Below, piece after piece: positions 56,835-64,000 of a stretch of DNA of 64,000 nt. Under the pieces are notes generated by a model. The model saw only the letters and a list, made by a program, of their open reading frames with translations, searched no databases and was not told the DNA's origin. The stretch comes from Thuidium tamariscinum (Eukaryota; Streptophyta; Bryopsida; Hypnales; Thuidiaceae), in contig OX344755.2 in assembly GCA_947034885.2 (NCBI GenBank), positions 26,915,052-26,979,051 on the forward strand. The letters run 5' to 3'. Both the position numbers and the translations under genes were made by a program. Every line of letters starts with the position of its first letter. Positions within the stretch are counted from its first letter, which is position 1.

Positions 56835-57129
56835 TTTGCATCTTGTAGTCTCAATATATTGAATTGTCTCAAATGAATGAATATTTTTTTCTAAATTTAG
56901 GATCAAGATTAAAATGAGACTCCACATTTTCTCAATTTAACAAATATGACCTTTTATTATCATTTTTTTCCATTTTTTAAGGATTTCTTTCATTTTTTTT
57001 TGTGGGAACAATCATTCATTCACTCCATAAGGTTGAAGTATATATGCAAGAGGTCCATGAAACTATTTTGTAATGGCTTGGGTTTGAATCCCACAAGGCC
57101 CCAAATTATACTAGTGGACATTGTCTTAA

Positions 57130-57710
57130 CCCCTAAAGGACGAAATTGCCTTTTTTGGCATCATAGCAATTTTGGGCAGCTCACTACGCATGGAGTTTTT
57201 ATTTATTTTCTTTAAAATTTTGATACAACGTGTGCCCAAGGAGCAGCTTTAAGGCCCAACAATTTTCATGGCTTTTGACCTCATGGTTAAAAAGTTATGG
57301 CATGACAAGTGATTTTCTCTACTCGGCGGGCAGTCCGGGCAATAACTCCATACCTACCCACAAACTTAAAATCCTCATAACTTTCACTTCATAAGTCCAA
57401 ATGGAATGATTCAAAGCTTCACATTTATATAAAATTTCAAAGAATGTGTTCAAATTTCAAATTTCAAGAAAAGTGATTTCTGAAGAAGTTTTTTGTGCTG
57501 CCTGGACTGCCCGCCGAGTAGAGAAAATCACTTGTCATGCCATAACTTTTTAACCATGAGGTCAAAAGCTATGAAAATTGTTGGGCCTTAAATCTGCTCC
57601 TTGGGCACACGTTGTATCAAAATTTTAAAGAAAAAAAATAAAAACTCCATCCGTAGTGAGCTGCCCAAAATTGCTATGATGTCAAAAAAGGCAGTTTCGT
57701 CCTTTAGGGG
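57130..57710. mobile_element. 581-bp foldback element flanked by TTAA (piggyBac-like ends)
   Basis: TTAA at 57126-57129 and 57711-57714; outer ends CCCCTAAAGGACGAAA and TTTCGTCCTTTAGGGG. The arms are complementary for about 215 bp each (for example 'ctactcggcgggcagtccgg' mirrored near 57500) around a ~145-bp spacer, so nearly the whole element folds on itself. It has no coding capacity. Confidence 0.8.
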
Positions 57711-57714
57711 TTAA

Positions 57715-58889
57715 TTTTGAATCTAATGAAAAGAACTAGTTGAGAGCAATGTTACTAAAGGTTAAATTATATCTACTTTTATTTTTATAGGTATTTCTTG
57801 TTCAAGTTATTATAATGTGTATAATAAAAAATTTGTAATTCTATAGGGAGAGAAATTGTATTAGGTGAACCAAATGCTAAAACAATGCACTAAAGTTTGA
57901 AGCTCTCTTCCAATTGAAAATGGAAATTGACAAAGCACAAAATATAATTAAATAAAATCCACAGTCATAAAGGTAATAGTCATAGAATCTAAAACTTATT
58001 ATAAATAGTAAGTTTTTTGAATTTTTAAACAAAAATTTGGAACCTTTTTCCTCAAAAATTTATTTAAAAAAATAACATCTTCTAGTACCTCTAGACTCAC
58101 ACACTTCATGCTCATAGATCATAAGCTCATTGCTTCACGCTTGCATGCTAGTGTCATTGGAGACCGGGCAGCAAAAAAACTCTTCAAAAATTTTGACTTA
58201 AAGTTTTTGTTCCCTATACATTAAATTTTTGTCCACATTGAAAGCTTTGATTTGTTTCATTTGAATAAATTCTGTGAAAATTATACCCAATCTTATTTTT
58301 GGGACAATCTAAGCATCTTCTTAAGAAATTATCTATAAGATTCAGTTTTGAATGCAATTTCTACAATTTAAAAAAAAATCTACTAATGGTTTAATCTTCA
58401 AATGGTTGAGACAATGTTCTCACCAAAAAACGCTCCAAAATTTCCATTTTTAATATGAGTACCAAATTATAGAAAAAAAAGACACTTTTTGACACATATA
58501 ACCGTAGTATTTTGTAGTATGCTAGTTTGAAAAGATGTACAATTTCTTTAGAAATTTTCACAATGTAGATTGCAAGATGTTAGTGTTCGAATTGACAAAA
58601 ATAAGTTTTGGGCCCTGCAAGAAACTCGACAACTGCAATTTTACAAAGTTACATTTATATAAAAAAAAGTTTAAATTGGTGGTTACTCTTTGTATTCATT
58701 CTTAAAATCACGTTGGCTACATGCTTGGAAAATTTCATATCATTTGAAATTGTACAACTCATAGAAAAAAATAGTAAATAGAAAGAAGTAGAAAATGATT
58801 CTAAAATGTCAATTCCAATGGTTTGAATGTTGTTATAAACAATCTACACCTATTGTTTTTATTTTTTCCAAAAATATAAAAAAATTGAA
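57715..58889. other. AT-rich DNA with an old TTAA-family repeat at its end (58680-58890)
   Basis: No gene. The last ~200 bp match 6590-6800 and continue after the next element at 61010, so they are one older repeat split by insertion. Confidence 0.45.
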
Positions 58890-58893
58890 TTAA

Positions 58894-61005
58894 CCCTTAA
58901 GTGCACCTAGTCATTGAGTATAGTGGAAACCGCAGGAAAACAAAGAAAAGTTCAGAGATCCCAAAAGTGAGCAAGAAGTAAAGGAGAAGGTAATTCACCG
59001 TATGATCTTCGGAGGCGTTCAAAGTGTTGTACATCGGCAGAAGCGAGAGTGCGAAATGTTCAGGAGTTCAGCAGATTATGAAGTTTGACTACGTTGTTAC
59101 TGGCGTTGACTTGCACGGGCAGAGTGTGTTCCGCTAATGTTTTCTCAATTTCCAGTCAATTCCACGCTTCGAAAAATTAGTACAGTCAAGAGAAGAAAGG
59201 CACTTTTCATAGAGTATTCAAATAGCACTCCGAGGCATTTTGTGCAGTGCGCAGACCACCTTGCAATGGACACATCCTCACATTGTTGCCGAAGATGAGA
59301 GTTTTCGACGTCCGACCTGTCGACCTGGTGCCATGCCCGACTGAAAATTTTTTAAGCGCAATGAACTACCCGTGTGCCCGATGCAACGACGCAGCACTTG
59401 ACCAGTTGGAGAACGACAAAAAACATGACGGCAGCTACAGTAGACCCGGCGACGAACGTGGCATTCATGTAAGACTTTTATTCTGAATAATTTAACATGC
59501 TTCTCAGACGAATGTCCCAAAAGGAATGTGCGATCCGGAAAGTTGGTACTTCGAATGCACTCTGCAATGTGTGACGCAAACGCCGTGTGATACCGAACTG
59601 AGTGATGGAAAACCATGAGAGCACCACAATTTACGATGGAATTGAAGCACAGACAAGCAGCATGTATACATCATTCACATTATATGTTGCCTGAAGCCTA
59701 CTAACAACAACTAGCAAAGACACAAAAATGTAGTGGATCCTTGATAATGGAATGTCAATGTCATGTATTCGGGACAAGGTCAATACAGCCAATCCTCCCT
59801 CATGACACTGGTTCGGTGGGGACATATGGACTTCTAGATATACGCTCACACTTGTTCACAACTCACATGTGCAAGGTGTTCGCTCAGATGCGGTTCAATC
59901 TCTCATAGAAGAGTAAGCCTGTGCGTACCCATTAGTGGTTGCTATATACTAATCGACTAGAAAGACCACGACGTTTGAAAACTGTGTACCCACCCCTATA
60001 GCTATACAACGACAGAGTGGAAGGAATCAGTCAATCAGTACGTAGTGTTCGACATACCGCATTTCCGAAAATTAAAGCTAAGTATCTTTTACTACATGAA
60101 ATTTCTGAGTTTGCGATAGGATTCTCTAGAAATAGCATGGTCCACGGGTCCGCGAGATTCACGGGATCCACGGGACGACGGATCTGGTCATTAGTTATCG
60201 ATCTGAAATACCACATACGGGATCGGAGGAGGATAGTTACCAAATTAAATCGTACATTAATTCACCATTTCACCTCGGCCTATTAATTTCGATTACTCAT
60301 CTATTAATTTCAAATTTCATGTACACAAAAGGTCAGCTCCACCAAGCACCACTAGTTCAGTTGGCTTCAATGTATAGACTACGACACTATGAGAGCAGAG
60401 GAAGCTTGCGTACCACTCCTATAGTGTGATCACTCCAAAGACACAAGAAAAATTACTGTGACAATAAACATGACTAGTATTTCTGAGTCATTGAGTTGAG
60501 GCTATGCACTCGTGGTACTACCGCAATGCAATATTATTTATAATGATATGCTTAGATATTGTGGAGTAGAAGCGGCAGTGCGTGGGCCCAGTACGTAGAC
60601 TCTTCGATTTCTATGTAGGCAACATTGTAGAAGAACTAGCATCATGATCTCCCCGCACGCACCTCTAGCTGGAAGAGACATAAATGAACGGACCCCACCT
60701 GACGTCATGAACAAGCACTCCATTTCTCTGCCCGCAAAGATGGTTTGTCAATTGGAAATTCTCATCCTGCCCTCATTTTCATGTCAGGGCAATTCAAATT
60801 TTGCTCCCTACAGCACACCTCTCCGTCTTTCCATTTCTCAAAAAATGAAGAAGGCGTTTTACTCTGCCGCCTCAGCCATTCTCTATTCAGAGCCGAGGCC
60901 CCTGCTCTTTCAAAAATCGGTGGATGAAAAAACGCGACAGAAAATGAGATATTGACAGTCTCCTCTGGTCATCGTCCAGAAAACGGATGCTGGCACGTTT
61001 AAGGG
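58894..61005. mobile_element. 2.1-kb TTAA-flanked piggyBac-like non-autonomous element with unusual cargo
   Basis: TTAA duplicated at 58890-58893 and 61006-61009; ends CCCTTAAGTGCACC and, mirrored, CCCTTAAACGTGCC. The related repeat at 6590-6850 shows an uninterrupted site. The interior has more balanced composition than the surroundings and contains an 80-codon plus-strand ORF (59247-59486) with a CARCNDAALDQLE segment. No transposase is visible. It may carry captured host sequence. Confidence 0.7.
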
Positions 61006-61009
61006 TTAA

Positions 61010-61388
61010 ATAAAGAATTTCAAAGTTTTTTGAAGAGTAGAGATTTAATAACTAGCTATAAACTATCCCAAACTAAAACTCCCCATAACTTTTGACTTAT
61101 TGGTCAAAATAGATCGATTCAAAGCTTTCCACCTACATATAATTACAGAAAATCAAATTTCAAAATTTTAAACTTAAAAAAGAAAAGATTTTTATGAGTT
61201 GCCTTAGCTACCTGCTAAATGATAAAAATGACATATCATTCAATAACTTTTTAACCATGTAGTCAAAAGGTATGAAAATTGTTTTACTTTGAATCTAATC
61301 CTTGGCCACATGTTGTGTGAAAGTTTCAAAGAAAAAAACAAAAATTGTTATATTGCAAAAAAAATGGTATTTGGACCTTTAGAGGTTA
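61010..61388. repeat. Second half of the split TTAA-family repeat
   Basis: It parallels 57360-57715 ('ataactttttaaccatg.(a/g)gtcaaaag', 'tggacctttagaggttagg' versus 'tcgtcctttaggggttaa'). Confidence 0.55.
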
Positions 61389-62425
61389 GGTTGTGTACTA
61401 GAATAATCCTACCATGGAGATTAGTGTGTTTTAATTTCATTTGAGAGATATTAATAATTTAGATATTCCTTTTGCCTTATACCTTCTTTTACTTCAAAAA
61501 ATTTTAAAGGATGAAAATCTTGTTTTTTTTCTCCTAAATTTTTTTTCCTAGATTGTCAACCCAATTTTATACCATAAAGATTTGAAACTCAAAATTTTAT
61601 AGTACAAAAAATTTACATTAGGGGAGATTTGAGCCTTTGGAAGATTGTGAGATTTTCAACGCTCCGAACTTTGTGGAAACATTTGGAATGCAACCACATC
61701 AACAATTTGACATGGTTGGACAACTACCATACTTGATAATATTCATTTAAATAATTATTTTTCTTTTTAATGCTTTTTGAAATTTTTGAAATATAAAAAA
61801 AAAATTGAAGTTCAAAATCCAGACTAGCAAAGGTTGGTCTATAACATTGGGTACAATTTCAAAATTTAAGTGTGTAATAGTCTCTTGAAGGCCAAAACTC
61901 CTCTTATGAATTAAGAAGGTTCAAAGTTAAATAATCTAATCTTGCAATGTACCAAAAAAAACTTGTTTTTATTTAACTTTAAATGCAAACATCTTGCAAT
62001 TTGTGTAATCAAAAATTTTGAATTTTATTCTACACATTTTTTATACTAATTAGGTGTAAGATCTTATAGTTTGATGTGCAAAAAAAAAATATTTCAAGAT
62101 TTTTTACTCATTGCAATAGAAATGATAATTTTTAGTGTTTTCTTTTGTAGAAAAGGCCTCAGTCCTTCAAGGATTAAACCGTATAGAGTGTTTGAGAAAC
62201 TGGAGACAATTTTTGTTGTTAGTAAATGATAATGCACTTGGTTCTTATTAGAATTCATGGCCCATGGGTGTTTGGAATTGCTACTGCAATGAGTCGAATG
62301 TGCTTGTTACACAATCAAGATTTAAAATATCATTTAAAATAATTCTACTTGTTCAAATACTGTAAATTTATAATTACAATATACAATTAATGTTTTCTTC
62401 TTAAGACTTTTGTGCACCATTCTAA
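61389..62425. other. AT-rich intergenic DNA
   Basis: No gene. A lone TTAA-family-like end ('cagtccttcaaggattaa') lies at about 62160-62177. Confidence 0.45.
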
Positions 62426-63417
62426 GAGCATCCCCACGCTTGCCCAGTGAGGGACGCAAACTGGATATATAGGCAAACCGGGATGGAAGAAGTTCCCCAC
62501 GGCATGCAATTTGACGCACAGTAAATGACCGGCCACAGCAAAATTTGCCTAGTACTCGGTGAAATGGCATGTGGCCGGCCTCGCCCGGCCAAGGGGGTTG
62601 ACTGTACTTTCGACCCCGAAATTGAGGTTGACACCCCAACTGTCGCTCCAATTTGAATTTTTCTTTACAGTGAAATGCTTAAAAGCAATTTCACTCATGA
62701 AAATGAGACTTTGCTAGTCTCCAAAAAGATTGAATTTCTATATGATAAATAGAGCTCACTATATCTTCTTGGAGTGGGAGAAGGTATCCCAATCCATGTG
62801 GGACAAATGTGAGTATGAATTTGAAGGAACTCCTCCAAATTCATACTCACATTTGTCCCACATGGATTAGGACACCTTCTCCCACTTCAAGAGGATGTAG
62901 TGAGCTCCACTCCTCATGGAAACTCATACCTTCCTCCATCCACATGAAGTGGATGGAGGGAACACATCCATTGGGGTCTTTCATTTTAGAGACCCCAAAG
63001 GATGTGTTCCCTCCACCCACTTCATGTAGATGGAGGAAGAAGTGAGTTTCCAATGGAACAAGGCACCTTATATCCCCATGGGGTGGTGGGAGGAGCCCCA
63101 ACCCCTGTGGGATATATGATTTCCAAGAAGTTGGAACTAGGAATGTAAATTTTGAATTTTGAAATTTTTTGAATGATTTGAGTTCTTCTCTAGCAAAGAG
63201 AAAGAGACCTCAAACAATAGAAAACCAATTCTTTTGGTGTTCAAATTTAAAATAAAATAAACTAGAAACATTGGTAAAATTATTTTTTACTTTTACAGGG
63301 CTGCCTTCACCGTTTTGATGTGGGGCAAATCATTGTCAAATGGCCCGGCGACAATTTTATGGCCCTGCAAAGGGTCTGGTTTTTGAGTGTATGCTGAGTC
63401 CAAGCGTAGGGATGCTC
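62426..63417. mobile_element. 992-bp Tourist/PIF-Harbinger-like MITE, TSD TAA
   Basis: The ends GAGCATCCCCACGCTTG and CAAGCGTAGGGATGCTC are flanked by TAA on both sides (62423-62425, 63418-63420). A TAA duplication fits PIF/Harbinger. Inside are two successive perfect-looking hairpins (62768-62885 and 62915-63056). No transposase. Confidence 0.75.
62768..63056. repeat. Two adjacent long hairpins inside the TAA-flanked MITE
   Basis: Hairpin 1: 'atgtgggacaaatgtgagta' mirrored by 'tactcacatttgtcccacat'. Hairpin 2: 'ggatggagggaacacatcc' mirrored by 'ggatgtgttccctccacc' around 'ggggtctttcattttagaga'. Short ORFs over them are artefacts. Confidence 0.8.
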
Positions 63418-63668
63418 TAAGCTCCATGTCAATTTGTTTGTGGACTACATTCTTCTATTTCAAGATCTTTTTGGATTTGTCATTGATGTACCTAGGAGCA
63501 AGAATAGCCGCCTATGACCATGTTACTTTCATATTCTATATCTATTGCATTTCAACTCTGAAAATTACAAAAAATTAGAGAGACACTACTTTCTTACTTT
63601 TCCATCACCCATATAATTCCCAATAGTTAGTATTGAGTGCAGCCATTTTTCTACAAATGTCTCATTAA

Positions 63669-64000
63669 CCCCTAAATGCCCAAGGCCTATTTTGAGTGTC
63701 TTGGAATTTGCTCTAAATTGAACAAAATGCCAAAATTTTGATAGGTTGTATCAATTTTTTTTGAATTGTAACCATACAAATTCAAACTAGACATGTTAAA
63801 GATCTCATAGGAAAAGAAAACACAACAATATCACTTATGAAGTGAAAGATTATAATGTTTGACCATGAGGGTGTTAAAACGGCAAAAAGCTTTCAATCCT
63901 CTTTTCATAAGTCGAATCTAAAACAATGGTGACCAAAAAATTATGAGGTTAAAGGGCCTAACATGTATAACCCCAATCAATTTATGGCTTTTTAAAAACT
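63669..64000. mobile_element. Left end of a TTAA-family element running off the window
   Basis: TTAA at 63665-63668, then CCCCTAAATGCCCAAGGCC, the family end; parallel to 1957-2190 for about 230 bp. The right end is not seen. Confidence 0.5.

Larger units (their letters stand above)
48009..56955 (+). pseudogene. DUF7869-type gene, copy 2, heavily decayed and split by nested insertions
   Basis: Coding homology to copy 1 occupies 48118-48635, 52820-54079 and 54374 to about 55300. The core LTLQLDNASSNNKNRW and FLIVEHTHEDIDALF retains the family residues, but stops occur where copy 1 has Gly, Trp, Gln or Gln (for example near 53210, 53350, 53385 and 53808). There are also frameshifts near 48405 and 54420. 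Homology also covers the 3' flank to 55786 and resumes at about 56835-56955, matching 20285-20400 of copy 1. This shows that both copies derive from one unit and that the inserts are later. It is not functional. Confidence 0.7.

Noticed and set aside
57030..57115. Possible tRNA gene (GGGTTTGAATCCCAC B-box-like word)
   Set aside because: No matching A box at the right distance and no cloverleaf that I can fold.

Overview
The window looks like nuclear DNA from a plant-lineage (streptophyte) eukaryote with a large, transposon-filled genome. The evidence is AT-rich intergenic DNA, GT-AG introns, TTTAGGG-type telobox stretches (about 7405-7445 and 32772-32793), a plant-type BED/DUF659 hAT transposase, a CACTA element with plant-like ends and Tourist-like MITEs. 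DUF7869-type genes suggest an early-diverging lineage rather than a seed plant, but I cannot name the organism. No housekeeping gene, rRNA or convincing tRNA was found.

Left part (1-18 kb). Four genes lie in AT-rich DNA: the 5' part of a hAT transposase (minus, 1-1058), a RING-H2 protein (minus, 2461-5601), a Gly/Tyr-rich acidic-tailed protein (plus, 10525-11601) and a protein-kinase-like protein with a short intron (plus, 13728-15229). The RING protein and the Gly/Tyr-rich protein share a roughly 115-residue N-terminal domain that I do not recognise. Each of the four genes has a GC-rich island built on CCGTCCGCC/GGCGGACGG about 170-840 bp upstream of its start. A fifth island (17866-18165) has no gene beside it.

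Middle (18-33 kb). A decayed DUF7869 gene (minus, 20285-23750) is followed by a gag-like 645-codon ORF (minus, 25037-26974) and then by intron-like DNA containing a repeated 23-bp palindrome. A promoter/first-exon-like block sits at 28860-29190 (minus), and a diverged inverted copy of it sits at 18655-18966 (plus).

Right-centre (33-47 kb). A long multi-exon gene (plus, 33863-46980) has phase-compatible exons. It contains a region resembling a DNA N6/N4-methylase and an FCP1/SCP-like HAD phosphatase domain. It is interrupted by a 2.9-kb CACTA element (TSD TAT, reading frame restored exactly if removed) and by a 3.1-kb insertion, and it carries about a dozen in-frame stops and one frameshift.

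Right end (48-64 kb). A second, more decayed DUF7869 copy (plus, 48009-56955) carries nested insertions of 4.2 kb, 0.29 kb, 0.73 kb and probably 0.3 kb. Beyond it lie TTAA-flanked piggyBac-like elements, a foldback element and a TAA-flanked MITE.

The most unusual signal is a 23-bp palindrome present about 20 times between 19.9 and 48 kb and apparently nowhere else in the window. It lies mostly in intron-like DNA, but twice in a coding exon, in the same phase both times, adding the peptide Y-[LP]-R-x-E-D-N. This resembles the in-gene palindromic elements known from Rickettsia. The second strongest signal is the shared GC island upstream of four unrelated genes.
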